NCBI RefSeq assembly: GCF_000169335.1
Contig: NZ_AAXW01000009.1
Location: 80,597-144,596 of the forward strand
Source of the DNA: Crocosphaera chwakensis CCY0110
GTDB lineage: Bacteria; Cyanobacteriota; Cyanobacteriia; Cyanobacteriales; Microcystaceae
Reading direction: 5' to 3'
DNA length: 64,000 bases
In this document: piece by piece, positions 52,052-61,295 of the stretch
How positions within the stretch are numbered: position 1 is the stretch's first letter
Layout: each line of letters opens with the position of its first letter
The notes under the pieces: model-generated
What the model saw: only the letters and a program-made list of their open reading frames with translations
Database searches by the model: none
What the model was told of the DNA's origin: nothing
Translations under genes and position numbers: made by a program

Positions 52052-52979
52052 ATTTGCCTCTACTTACTCAGCTATCTTCCTATAAACAGTCAGTATGTCA
52101 GCTTATCCTTGGCATTACCCTTCTTTACCTTTGTTTCGGTAAAGCTATCCTCGTCTTTTCGAGTTAAGGCATTTGCTTTTTTACTGAATCCTACTCCCCC
52201 TATAACCTCCGTAATTGGAGATGATTGCGTCTTGGTTGACTACTCAGAGATTTTCGACCATTTCTGAGAGTTATAGAGGGGTTTCCCCGTTCCGAATATC
52301 CGTTGATATGAGCCTTTAGGATGCGTCTATTCACCGGGAGTATATAAGTGTTGTGTTATCTATGAACCTATTAGATAACTATTTTTTACTCCGTTGACAT
52401 TTTGTCTGTAGCCTTTTAGTCTATTTTGCTACTTTAGAGTTACGGTGATTTGACTTTTACCTGTCTACCGAGTGCGATTAGTGTTGTATCCCTTTCTTTT
52501 TAATAAAAGGATAATCTTTTGCGCTTTAACCTGTTTTTGGTTGTAGCCTTTCAGCCTATTTGGCTACTTAAGAGTAACGGTAGTTGCGGTGCTTTGAGCT
52601 TAACGCTCTATCCATAGACTCTTGCTAGAGGTTGACCAAATTAGACTATCAGTCAATACCCCGTTTAACCCTGCTTTGTGGATTGAAGACCATTCGCTAC
52701 CACAAGGGTTATGCTTTTACCCCCAACACCGAGGGAATAGGGCTTGAGATTTTAAGGTTTTGTTAATATTTGCCACCTATTTTTGTAGTTTAACTACTCA
52801 ATAGGCATTCTCACCTATACGGATATTCAGTTGTCAAGGTTCTGATAAATCAGTTCCAAGCTAGTCCCACCAAGGCTTTTAGCCTTGTTTTGGACTAAAC
52901 GGGTCGCACAGGTTCTACTCTAATGTATAAAGTTTAAACAGAAAAGACAAATAATCAAACTTGAGTTTGACTAACATAT

Positions 52980-53825
52980 ATGATCACAGAACAAATAATA
53001 ACCGTCGGTTCGCTGGAATGGTTTTATCGGGAAGTGACCCCCACCAACAGCAATAATAAACCCCCAGTCATTTTAGTGCATGGTTTGCCTAGTCATAGTT
53101 ATATCTGGCGCAGAGTGATGAATAACTTAGAAGATCAAGGGTTTCGGGCGATCGCCCCTGACTGGCTAGGTTCAGGCTTTTCGGCAAAACCAGATAAACA
53201 GGACTTTCCTTATACCTCTGCTGCTTACGAAAAGGCTTTCGGTGAGTTTCTCAAAGCGTTAGAACTAGAAAAAGTGTCTTTAGTGGTGCAAGGATTTTTG
53301 GCTTCTGTAGCCCTACAATACGCTTTCAACCATGCTGATACCATTGAACGCTTAATTATCCTCAACACCCCGTTATCCCCTGACGTTAAGCTACCTTGGT
53401 TAATGCAGCAATGGTCAATTCCATTTATGGGAGATATGGTAACCCAAGATCCCTTATTAGTTGACCGCACTTTAGAAAAGGGTAGTGGTTTTGTCATTGA
53501 GGATAAAGATTTGGATATTTTTCGACAACCTTATCTTAAAAGTTCAGCAGTAGGACGGGCGTTACTCACAACCACTAAAAATCTGAAACTATCTCAAACT
53601 CTCAAAAACCTAGAAACCAAGTTTTTTAGTTGGCAAGTTCCCACTCTCATCCTCTGGGGAATGGCCGACCCCTGGTTATCGGCTGATATTCCCGAAAAAT
53701 TAGCGGCCAATACTTCTAATATTGAGATGGTGAAGTTAGAAGAAGCAAAACATTATCCCCAAGAACATTGGCCTAAAGAAGTTAGCGAAGAAATTATTAC
53801 TTTTTTACGTCGTCAGGTAGTTTAA
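52980..53825 (+). CDS. alpha/beta hydrolase-fold protein without usual nucleophile
   Basis: A 281-residue alpha/beta hydrolase related to haloalkane dehalogenase-like proteins. The N-terminal HGLPSHSYIWRRVMNNL is the oxyanion loop and PDWLGSGFSAKP is conserved. The nucleophile elbow, normally GxSxG or QDWGG, here reads VVQGFLASVAL, with Gly where Ser or Asp is expected. LILWGMADPWLS retains the acid and AKHYPQEHWP the histidine. This suggests a non-catalytic or differently acting relative; cyanobacteria have a group of such proteins. Its start is only 70 bases from the intron 5' end. It is followed 98 bases later by psbQ. Confidence 0.85.
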   Translation: MITEQIITVGSLEWFYREVTPTNSNNKPPVILVHGLPSHSYIWRRVMNNLEDQGFRAIAPDWLGSGFSAKPDKQDFPYTSAAYEKAFGEFLKALELEKVSLVVQGFLASVALQYAFNHADTIERLIILNTPLSPDVKLPWLMQQWSIPFMGDMVTQDPLLVDRTLEKGSGFVIEDKDLDIFRQPYLKSSAVGRALLTTTKNLKLSQTLKNLETKFFSWQVPTLILWGMADPWLSADIPEKLAANTSNIEMVKLEEAKHYPQEHWPKEVSEEIITFLRRQVV

Positions 53826-53923
53826 CAGTAATTGCTCACTGATAAAAACATTGACCAATTTACTCAATTCTTGAGAAAATCGACTGAGGAGTTTACTTAA
53901 TATCATTAGCAAAACTTAGAATT

Positions 53924-54367
53924 ATGCCACGTATTCGCTCTATTCTGTCTCTATTATTGGTGGCTGTGGCCATCTTCTGTGTTAGTTGTGGTGGTCAAAA
54001 AGCCTCTATTCCTACCACCTACGCCCCTGAAAAAATTGAACAATTACAGGTTCTCGTTGAACCCATCGAGGAAGCTAAAGAAAACTTCGATGTCCTTAAA
54101 GGGTTTATTGCCGATGAAAATTGGATTGATACCCGTACCTATATTCATGGGCCTTTGGGTGGTCTTCGTCAAGAAATGAGTAGTTTAACCCGTTCTTTGT
54201 TACCGAAAGACCAAAAGCAAGCTAAAAGTTTATCTCAGGCTTTATTCAGCGACTTAGAACGATTAGATGCTGCTGCAAAAGAACGTAACTCAGTGGCTGT
54301 ACAACGGCATTATCGCGAAGCAGTTAATGATTTACAAAGTTTCTTAGATTTAGTTCCCAAAAGCTAA
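53924..54367 (+). CDS. psbQ: photosystem II CyanoQ lipoprotein
   Basis: A 147-residue thylakoid-lumen lipoprotein that stabilises the oxygen-evolving side of photosystem II. The signal peptide ends in the lipobox FCVSCGG near residue 22, so Cys 22 is lipid-modified. The mature four-helix bundle contains YAPEKIEQLQVLVEPIEEAK, ENWIDTRTYIHGPLGGLRQE and VQRHYREAVNDLQSFLDLVP, all typical of CyanoQ. Length is normal. A perfect palindromic terminator follows. Confidence 0.95.
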   Translation: MPRIRSILSLLLVAVAIFCVSCGGQKASIPTTYAPEKIEQLQVLVEPIEEAKENFDVLKGFIADENWIDTRTYIHGPLGGLRQEMSSLTRSLLPKDQKQAKSLSQALFSDLERLDAAAKERNSVAVQRHYREAVNDLQSFLDLVPKS

Positions 54368-54389
54368 CTCATTTTAGTTATAACATCTG

Positions 54390-54417
54390 TAGGGGCATAA
54401 TTATAATTATGCCCCTA
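54390..54417. terminator. perfect palindrome after psbQ
   Basis: TAGGGGCATAATTA at 54390-54403 is followed directly by its exact complement TAATTATGCCCCTA at 54404-54417, then TAATTATGG. It ends psbQ 23 bases beyond the stop; similar palindromes occur widely in cyanobacteria and may be dispersed repeats. Confidence 0.65.
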
Positions 54418-54443
54418 TAATTATGGAAAATTCTGATTAGAAT

Positions 54444-55556
54444 ATGACTCGTATTACTATTATTGGAGCCGGCGTAATTGGAGCAGCAATCGCTTATGAA
54501 TTAAGTTTAATTAAAGATTTAGACATTACCCTAATTGATGCAAAACAACCGGCTTCGGGTTCAACAGGAGCAGCGTTAGGGGTTTTAATGGCTATTATTA
54601 GCCACAAAAGGAAAGGACGGGGTTGGAAACTTCGTCAGCTTAGTTTAAAGCGTTATACAACCTTAATTCCTGAGTTAGAAGAGGTAACGGGCAAGAAAAT
54701 TCCTATTAATTCTCAAGGGATTTTAATGTTACGTTTTGCAGATGATCCCTTAGACAGATGGGAAAAATTACAATACTTTCGTAATGAACATGGATATTCT
54801 CTAGAAATTTGGGATCAAAATGAGTTATTAAGACGCTGTCCCCAGGTACAAAATGATCGTGTGGTTGGGGCTATTTATTCCCCTCAAGATCGGCAAATTA
54901 ATCCTACTATTTTAACTGAATCTCTTATTTTAGCTGCTTCTAAAAACGGTGTTAATTGTCAGTTTGGCATCAAAGTTCAAAATATTATATCAAAGCGTCT
55001 AAATAGCTCAAATGATGGTCAATTTTACAATATTAAAACACCATACCAAACCTTAGAAACTGATTGGTTAATTATGTGTGCTGGCTTGGGTTCTACTTCT
55101 TTGATCAACGAATTACAACCAATGGTTAATATTAAGCCAGTTCTCGGACAAGCATTACAAATTAAGTTAAACTCTTCTTTAGGAGATGTTACTTTTCAAC
55201 CTGTAATTACAGGAGAAGATGTTCATATTGTCCCTATTAATAGTCAGGAATATTGGATCGGTGCTACAGTAGAATTTCCTAATGAAATGGGAGAAGTTTT
55301 ACCACAACTAGACTTATTGGAAACCGTTAAAAGACACGCTTTTTCTTTTTGTCCTGATTTAGAAAAAGGAGAAATTATCAATACGTGGTCTGGTAAACGT
55401 CCCCGTCCTGATGGAGAACCTGCCCCTATTATAAAGGAAGTTCCTAACTATCCTTGTGTTTTATTAGCAACTGGTCATTATCGTAATGGGGTTTTATTAG
55501 CCCCTGCTACTGCTCTAATTATTAGAGATAAAATTCTAGAAAATTATAATAAATAA
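54444..55556 (+). CDS. FAD-dependent oxidoreductase of the D-amino acid/glycine oxidase type
   Basis: A 370-residue flavoprotein of the DAO family. RITIIGAGVIGAAIAYELS is the FAD loop, ASGSTGAALG is the second FAD piece, and the C-terminal LLATGHYRNGVLLAPATALI is the typical end of glycine oxidase/ThiO-like enzymes. Substrate could be glycine for thiamine synthesis or another amine; the key active-site Arg cannot be settled by eye. No thi gene is nearby. It is six bases upstream of a DUF21/CBS gene on the same strand, so they are likely cotranscribed. Confidence 0.88.
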   Translation: MTRITIIGAGVIGAAIAYELSLIKDLDITLIDAKQPASGSTGAALGVLMAIISHKRKGRGWKLRQLSLKRYTTLIPELEEVTGKKIPINSQGILMLRFADDPLDRWEKLQYFRNEHGYSLEIWDQNELLRRCPQVQNDRVVGAIYSPQDRQINPTILTESLILAASKNGVNCQFGIKVQNIISKRLNSSNDGQFYNIKTPYQTLETDWLIMCAGLGSTSLINELQPMVNIKPVLGQALQIKLNSSLGDVTFQPVITGEDVHIVPINSQEYWIGATVEFPNEMGEVLPQLDLLETVKRHAFSFCPDLEKGEIINTWSGKRPRPDGEPAPIIKEVPNYPCVLLATGHYRNGVLLAPATALIIRDKILENYNK

Positions 55557-55562
55557 AATTTT

Positions 55563-56603
55563 ATGTTAAACATTATATTTGTAATTTTGATAGTATTAGC
55601 TGGATCGGCAGTTTGTGCTTGTGCAGAAACTGCCTTATTTTCAGTATCACGGGTTCGAGTCAAGCAATTAGCTCTCTCGAAAAAACCTGCAGCAATTGTT
55701 TTACAATCAATTCGGAGTAAAATGAATCGTCCAATTGCGACTATTGTTATTCTCAATAACATATTTAATATTGTGGGTAGTATTGTGATTGGTAGTTTAG
55801 CAGCTGAAGTTTTAGGAGATGCTTGGTTAGGTTTATTTTCTAGTGTTTTAACTTTCTTGATTATTGTCTGTGGTGAAATTGTTCCTAAAACCGTTGGGGA
55901 ACGCTATTCTGAACCCATTGCTTTAATTGTTGCTATTCCTGTCCAGTTTTTAACGGTTATTTTCACTCCTCTTGTTTGGTTAATGGAACAAATAACTTCC
56001 CCTTTTACTCAACGAAACAAGTTGCCAACTACCAATGAAGCAGAAATCCGTTTTTTAACAACCATCGGTTATAAAGAAGGAGTGATAGAAGATGATGAAG
56101 CAGAGATGATACAACGGGTTTTTCAACTTAATGATTTAACAGCAACAGAGTTAATGACTCCTAGAGTTATTGTTACTTTTTTAGACGGTAATTCTACTTT
56201 AATTGAGTCTCAAGATGAAATAATTGCTTCTGAGCATACTCGTATTTTAGTGATTGAAGAATCTATCGATCAAGTGATTGGATATTGTCTGAAAGATGAA
56301 TTGCTAGCAGCTATTATTAGAGGTCAAGGAAATCAGCAAATTGATCAGTTACTTCGTCAAGTTCATTATGTTCCTGAAACTATTAAAGCAGATAAATTAC
56401 TCAAGACTTTTCAAGATAATCGTGAACATTTAATGGTAGTTTTAGATGAATATGGTGGAGTTGCAGGAGTGGTAACATTAGAAGATGTTTTAGAAGTATT
56501 AACAGGAGAAATCGTAGATGAAACTGATCGTATTATTGATCTGCAAGAAATTGCTAGAAAAAAACGTAAAGTTTTATTGAATTCAAGAGGTATAGAGACT
56601 TAA
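55563..56603 (+). CDS. CNNM/hemolysin C-like protein (DUF21 + CBS pair)
   Basis: A 346-residue membrane protein. The N-terminal DUF21/CNNM domain (about 1-185) has three or four hydrophobic segments, including IVLAGSAVCACAETALFSVS and VLTFLIIVCGEIVPKTVGER. Two CBS motifs follow (about 200-320): ELMTPRVIVTFLDG and HLMVVLDEYGGVAGVVTLED VLEVLTGE. The C-terminal CorC_HlyC transport-associated domain is absent. Family members move or sense Mg2+ or Co2+. The gene is directly after the FAD oxidoreductase. Confidence 0.9.
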   Translation: MLNIIFVILIVLAGSAVCACAETALFSVSRVRVKQLALSKKPAAIVLQSIRSKMNRPIATIVILNNIFNIVGSIVIGSLAAEVLGDAWLGLFSSVLTFLIIVCGEIVPKTVGERYSEPIALIVAIPVQFLTVIFTPLVWLMEQITSPFTQRNKLPTTNEAEIRFLTTIGYKEGVIEDDEAEMIQRVFQLNDLTATELMTPRVIVTFLDGNSTLIESQDEIIASEHTRILVIEESIDQVIGYCLKDELLAAIIRGQGNQQIDQLLRQVHYVPETIKADKLLKTFQDNREHLMVVLDEYGGVAGVVTLEDVLEVLTGEIVDETDRIIDLQEIARKKRKVLLNSRGIET

Positions 56604-57000
56604 TATTTTGTAACGTCAGAAAAAATTATCTATCTAACAAGAAATTTAAAGGTTAATCTAGTGTCTTTTTTGAAAAATGTGGGGCATAATTAAGAAGGTA
56701 GAAAAGTAATAAAAATAGGATGGTATTTATGGAAATGAATAATATTCAATTATTAGTAATGTTATTATGCAACAGTATATTCTGTTTGTTAGCTCCCCGA
56801 ATGCTAACAACACAATGGTTAAGCTTATTGTCTATAAAGAACAAGTCTTCTATAACAGTAATCCAAGAAACTTAATTACTACTAATCTTTTCATTAGTTT
56901 TCTGTTGTTACGAGACGATTAAGAAAATAGATAGTTTAGATTTACCTGATTAACTTTTAAGCATCTATATTAATCAATTCAACTGTAAGGGAAGAAGAAT
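56604..57000. other. intergenic region with a possible small membrane peptide gene
   Basis: About 400 AT-rich bases follow the CNNM gene. Apart from the small frame at 56720-56875 no gene or clear terminator was found. Confidence 0.4.
56720..56875 (+). CDS. possible small hydrophobic protein
   Basis: A 51-codon frame encoding a peptide with one hydrophobic segment (LLVMLLCNSIFCLLAPRML). AGGATGG serves as a possible ribosome site for an internal ATG at 56729. I do not recognise it. Small membrane peptides of this kind are frequent in photosynthetic complexes, but nothing links this one to any. Confidence 0.25.
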   Translation: MVFMEMNNIQLLVMLLCNSIFCLLAPRMLTTQWLSLLSIKNKSSITVIQET

Positions 57001-57213
57001 TCACAACTTTACTTCGTAATGCTTTCCATTAAAGGTAACTTTATCTCCACTAACCAATTGTCGTCCCCGTCGCATCTCGACACAACCATTTACCATCACT
57101 TCTCCCCCTTGAATTCTTATTTTTGCTTCGCCACCACTTTGCACCAAATTTTGCCATTTCATAAACTGACCTAATCTAATCATATCGGAGGACTTTTCTT
57201 GTTTATTAGTCAT
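57001..57213 (-). CDS. S4-domain RNA-binding protein
   Basis: A 70-residue protein consisting almost only of an S4 domain of the YbcJ/YaaA type. MIRLGQFMKWQNLVQSGGEA, the IQGGEVMVNGCVEMRRG turn and QLVSGDKVTFNGKHYEV are the complete S4 pattern. Such small proteins bind structured RNA, perhaps the ribosome. It is transcribed in the same direction as the upstream CheA-like and psbU genes but has its own space. Length is normal for the family. Confidence 0.88.
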   Translation of the reverse strand: MTNKQEKSSDMIRLGQFMKWQNLVQSGGEAKIRIQGGEVMVNGCVEMRRGRQLVSGDKVTFNGKHYEVKL

Positions 57214-57280
57214 AATTCGTCGGTTATAGTTAACTATATTTTCCTAATTAACATTATGTATGATAAGTCACTTATTAATA

Positions 57281-57308
57281 ATAAAAAACCCACCTCTTAA
57301 AGAAGTGG
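57281..57308 (-). terminator. terminator of psbU
   Basis: On the minus strand CCACTTCTTTAAGAGGTGG forms a hairpin (57290-57308) with one mismatch and is followed by GTTTTTTATT. It begins 27 bases after the psbU stop. Confidence 0.85.
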
Positions 57309-57335
57309 ATTAAAGGGTCAAATTAAAGATAAGAT

Positions 57336-57704
57336 TTAGTAAAGACCAGGATTAATGCGATCGCCACCTTCATTTAACTCATTAGAAGGAGGAGTTACTA
57401 CAAACTTATCTAAATTAGCTTCTAAACGTTGTCTTTGTCTTTCACTAAGTCCAGGAATGTCTAAAACTTCTTCTACCCTGTCATAGGGGGAATACTTGAT
57501 GATTTTAGCGGCCAAGTTGGGATAGAACCCACGAAGTTGACGGAAACCGCGTACATCTTCATTATTTAAGTCAATTTTTTGACCATATTCGGTAGTTAAC
57601 TTAGCATCGACAGGGTTTAATTGAGCAGCAACCGCAGACCCCACAAACCCAACGGAACTGATCAGTACCATCAAGATAGCAAACAGACGAACAATAGTTT
57701 TCAT
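57336..57704 (-). CDS. psbU: photosystem II 12 kDa extrinsic protein
   Basis: A 122-residue precursor of PsbU, which shields the oxygen-evolving manganese cluster on the lumen side. The ATG at 57704 has AGGAGAATC as ribosome site and starts a signal peptide ending GSAVAA (about residue 26). The mature protein starts QLNPVDAKLTTEYGQKIDLN and has a helix-hairpin-helix-like DVRGFRQLRGFYPNLAAKII. The ORF can be extended to 57752 but without a ribosome site. It lies between the CheA-like and S4 genes, each separated by more than 100 bases. Confidence 0.96.
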   Translation of the reverse strand: MKTIVRLFAILMVLISSVGFVGSAVAAQLNPVDAKLTTEYGQKIDLNNEDVRGFRQLRGFYPNLAAKIIKYSPYDRVEEVLDIPGLSERQRQRLEANLDKFVVTPPSNELNEGGDRINPGLY

Positions 57705-57918
57705 TACAATGATTCTCCTAAAAATGTGTATTGATCCCTTACGAGAATTCACTACCTCAGTGGGGAATGACTCTCTAACAGCAGATAAGATTTAAAAATG
57801 TTATATCATGCCAAATGTATTTTATGCACATTATTTGAAGGATAATCCTTCATTGGTACGGAAAAATTTCAGAAAATCTTAAACTGCTTCAGGAACTATC
57901 ATACCTTAGTTTGTATCT

Positions 57919-60900
57919 CTACTGTTCAACGAGACTGTTGACTTCGAGTAATACCTCTCCGGCGATCAACCGTTTAGCAGCATCGAGTAACACTTCTTCA
58001 ATATACGGCTTGACAAAATAGCCTTTTGCCCCTCGCTCGGCTGCAATACGCTGCATTTTCTGCGCTCCACGGGAAGTAATCATAGCAATAGGAATCGGGG
58101 AGAGTTTCTTATCTTCTTGCAGACGGGATAATAACTCTAACCCAGTCATCCTAGGCATTTCGATATCACAGAGAATTAAAGCACAAGATAAACCACCCCG
58201 TAATTTTTCCCAAGCTTCTTGACCATCCCTAGCCTGTTCTACCTCATATCCAGCTTTGGTAAAGCTCATCGAGAGCATTTCTCGAACCATGACCGAATCA
58301 TCGATAATTAAGACCGTATTATTGTCAGAAGAATAGGATGGCTTATTGGTTGAAGTTGCCTTTGACTCAGCCTCTGGTGATGATTTTTTCATCGGCTTTT
58401 TGGTGCTACCAGCTAATAAAATTTCTCCTGCCAACATCCGTTGGGCTGCTTCTAAGAGAGTTTGGTCAGGACAAGGTTTGGTAAAGTAGGCAGTTGCCCC
58501 AAGTTTTGCTGCCACCTTGCGATGGCGATCTGCACCACGAGAAGTTAATAGAGCCACCGGCAAGCCAGAAAGATTGGCTTCTTTTTGTATATTCGATAAC
58601 AACTCTAACCCATTCATCCGAGGCATCTCAATATCACAGAAGAGGAGGTCACACGGTAACCCTGAGGAAAGTTTTTCCCAAGCTTCTTGACCATCTCTGG
58701 CTTGTTCGACTCGATACCCTGACTTACTAAAACTCAAAGATAACAGTTCTCGTACTGTAATTGAATCATCTACAATCAGTACAGTTGGCTCAGTCTGTTC
58801 TCCTGTCCAATTATCAAAGGCTGATTCTTGTTTATCCCAAAGGCTACTAACAGTATCGGTGCGTAACCGTCCTTGAGCGATGGCGATTAACTCTAACACA
58901 TCCCCAATAGGCATAATGGTACCATCTCCCAGTACCGTTGCCCCAGCAATACCAGCCGGTTTAGGAATTGGCCCTTCAATTTGTTTAATAACAATTTCTT
59001 GCTCTCCAATCACCTGATCTACTTGCACCGCTAGTAAAGCACCTCCACCCCTCAAAATCACTAAAGATACTGTATCTTCTTCTTGTTTTCCCCCATAGAC
59101 GCTACTACGACCCAACTGACGATTATAGGATAAGAGATCACTTAGAGAATAGACTGGCAGATTTTGACCATTCCAAGATACAAATGATTGTCCAGTTTCG
59201 TCCTCCATTAAATCTCTGGGTAAATAGTCTTTCATGTCTTCAACCCCATCCATCGGGAAGGCAATGCGAGCGCGATCGCTAATACAACAGAGAGCTTTAC
59301 TGATACTAAGGGTTAGGGGTAAACGAATGGTAAATCTGGTTCCTTTTCCTCGAGCCGAGTCAATGATCACCGATCCCCGAATGTCTCGTAAACTGGTACG
59401 AACCACATCTAAGCCAACCCCACGACCCGCAAAATCATCGGCTTTATCACGGGTACTAAACCCTGGATGAAAGAGAAAGTCGTAAATTTCTGTTTCTGAA
59501 AGAATCTTGGCTTCTTCGGGGCTAATCAATCCTTTTTCAATAGCCTTTCGTTTCACTCGATCAGCATCAATACCACCCCCATCGTCAGCAACGGTGATCA
59601 CCGTTTGGTTTCCTTGAAGAAAAGCCCGTAATTGGATTCGACCTTCATCAGGTTTGCCTTGTTTTCGTCTTAGTGCCGGTTCTTCGATACCGTGGGTAAT
59701 AGCATTATTCACCAAGTGGGTCATGGGGTCATAGAGTTGTTCTAAAATCATTTTATCGATGAGAACGTCTCGCCCTTCGACTTGGAGTTTGGCTTGTTTT
59801 TGTAATTTCCTCGAAATTTCGCGGATGGCACGGGGTAGGCGATCAGCAGTATTCGCAAAGGGAACCATACGAGATTTGGTCATCCCTTCTTGTAGCTGAG
59901 TGGTTACTTGTCGCAAGTTGCGAGAAACTTGTTCGGTTTCATCAACGAGAAATTGAATATCAGAAGCCGATTCTCGAACCCTTACAATCAGTTCGATCAT
60001 TTCCTGGGAGAGTAAATGGAAGCCGGTAAAGCGATCCATTTCTAAGGCATCTAAATCTCCTTCTTGCTCATTTTTATCTAAGTTGACGGCTTTGTTTTCA
60101 TGATCTAAAGTATTGCTTTGTCCACTACGACTTTGATTACGACTAGCTAATAAAGCTCCTTCGAGTAGAGTTCGTTCGTATAAGTCTTGCATTCGTCCCC
60201 CCACGTCACTGAGGTTATGAACTTGGTTGAGGAGGTTCTCTAAGAATTGTCTGAGTCTTTCTTGATCTTGTTCTAAAGTGTTGCGTTTAACAACCAATTC
60301 CCCAATTAAGTTACTGAGGTTATCGAGTTGCTTGATGGGAACCCGCATGGTTTGTTCAAAAGCCTTTATTTTAGGTGTGCGGGCAGCGGAGGCTCCAGAA
60401 AACCGTTTTCCTGGAGATTGGTTCATGGTCGAAGACCCTACCATAGTGCGATCCGCTTGTTCTAGGAGAACTTCAAGGTCTTTGAAATCATCTTCTAAGT
60501 TGAAGTCCGATCTCTGGGAAACCTCCCCTACCTGTGATTGAGTAGGGGGTAAGGTGGAGGTTAGGGATTCTTCTTTGGCTTTGGCTGGAGCAGCAATAAA
60601 GTCCGCTAATTCAGCGATAGTAGCTTGATCTAAGACCTCATTAGTAGCAACAGAGGCCTCTTGTGCTAAAAGTGAGCTTAAAATTTCTAGGGAAGGATAC
60701 AGAGATAAAACGGGTGAAAGGATTTCTTCATTGGATTCTGCTGTACCTAAAAGTTTTTGTAATTCCCCTATCTCATCATCTTGGGCAAATTCTTCAAAGG
60801 CAGAGGTTAAATCGTCTAAAAAGTCGTGATTCGGGTTTTCTGTAGGATAACCATTTTCCCATTTTTCTGGGGCTTCATTTAATAGGTTTACCAGTTGTTC

Positions 60901-61200
60901 GTTTTCTGATCTCTCTTCTTCGTGATCGCTATTATTTTCCCAAGTTATGTCATTATTAAACAGATTGCTAATTTCTTCATCCGATGGCAAGGAAGATAAA
61001 GTAGAACTATCCATCAAAGGATCAGACTCTTCTAGACAGTAAGCTGATAAGTCTTGTTCAAATAAATCGGCTAATTCGTCTAATTCTCCATCAGATTCTA
61101 CACAATCTGAACCTTCGCCCAAATCCTCAAAAAGTTGGGCAATATCTGTGTCAAAGGATTCTTCATTAAATTGATCTGGGTTAGAATAACGACTTTTCAT
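57919..61200 (-). CDS. CheA-like hybrid histidine kinase without HPt, two receivers
   Basis: A 1093-residue chemotaxis-type kinase, probably for type IV pilus motility or phototaxis. Residues 1-280 are acidic and disordered and contain no HPt histidine motif. Then come a CheA dimerisation region (about 281-360) with LIGELVVKRNTLE, a coiled stretch (385-450), the ATPase domain (475-625) with NNAITHG, DDGGGID and GRGVGLDVV, a CheW domain (630-775) and two receivers (805-920, 961-1080) with phospho-Asp at D855 and D1011. The two receivers share long identical stretches (DGQEAWEKL, CDIEMPRM), showing recent duplication. A separate HPt protein, as with Hik43/Hik36 in Synechocystis, would be needed. 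Confidence 0.9.
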   Translation of the reverse strand: MKSRYSNPDQFNEESFDTDIAQLFEDLGEGSDCVESDGELDELADLFEQDLSAYCLEESDPLMDSSTLSSLPSDEEISNLFNNDITWENNSDHEEERSENEQLVNLLNEAPEKWENGYPTENPNHDFLDDLTSAFEEFAQDDEIGELQKLLGTAESNEEILSPVLSLYPSLEILSSLLAQEASVATNEVLDQATIAELADFIAAPAKAKEESLTSTLPPTQSQVGEVSQRSDFNLEDDFKDLEVLLEQADRTMVGSSTMNQSPGKRFSGASAARTPKIKAFEQTMRVPIKQLDNLSNLIGELVVKRNTLEQDQERLRQFLENLLNQVHNLSDVGGRMQDLYERTLLEGALLASRNQSRSGQSNTLDHENKAVNLDKNEQEGDLDALEMDRFTGFHLLSQEMIELIVRVRESASDIQFLVDETEQVSRNLRQVTTQLQEGMTKSRMVPFANTADRLPRAIREISRKLQKQAKLQVEGRDVLIDKMILEQLYDPMTHLVNNAITHGIEEPALRRKQGKPDEGRIQLRAFLQGNQTVITVADDGGGIDADRVKRKAIEKGLISPEEAKILSETEIYDFLFHPGFSTRDKADDFAGRGVGLDVVRTSLRDIRGSVIIDSARGKGTRFTIRLPLTLSISKALCCISDRARIAFPMDGVEDMKDYLPRDLMEDETGQSFVSWNGQNLPVYSLSDLLSYNRQLGRSSVYGGKQEEDTVSLVILRGGGALLAVQVDQVIGEQEIVIKQIEGPIPKPAGIAGATVLGDGTIMPIGDVLELIAIAQGRLRTDTVSSLWDKQESAFDNWTGEQTEPTVLIVDDSITVRELLSLSFSKSGYRVEQARDGQEAWEKLSSGLPCDLLFCDIEMPRMNGLELLSNIQKEANLSGLPVALLTSRGADRHRKVAAKLGATAYFTKPCPDQTLLEAAQRMLAGEILLAGSTKKPMKKSSPEAESKATSTNKPSYSSDNNTVLIIDDSVMVREMLSMSFTKAGYEVEQARDGQEAWEKLRGGLSCALILCDIEMPRMTGLELLSRLQEDKKLSPIPIAMITSRGAQKMQRIAAERGAKGYFVKPYIEEVLLDAAKRLIAGEVLLEVNSLVEQ

Positions 61201-61295
61201 GACTGGGTCCTATCAGCTTGGGATGAGTGCCTCTTAGGCTTAGAGTACCCAGTATCTTTAAAAAAATTATAGTTTCTTTGGAATATTTGTGAAGT

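Larger units (their letters stand above)
50135..52909 (-). mobile_element. group II intron with encoded reverse transcriptase
   Basis: A self-splicing retroelement of about 2775 bases. Its 5' end on the minus strand is GTGCGACCCG at 52909, the group II consensus. Domain V (GAGCCGGATGAAGCGAAAGT and TTCACGTCCGGTTT) lies at 50176-50210 and a domain VI stem follows, with the end TTTAAC at 50135. Exon-binding sites can be matched: EBS1 AGGTTC (52364-52369) to the last exon bases GAACCT, and EBS2 ACTCTAA (52434-52440) to TTAGAGT just upstream, so the borders are well supported. It encodes a reverse transcriptase in the same direction and should be active unless the ORF is mutated. Confidence 0.9.

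Noticed and set aside
51950..52267. 105-codon plus-strand frame within the intron
   Set aside because: It is antisense to the maturase start and ribozyme and has no recognisable domain.
60278..60845. Plus-strand frames opposite the CheA-like gene
   Set aside because: They are complements of a well-supported coding region.
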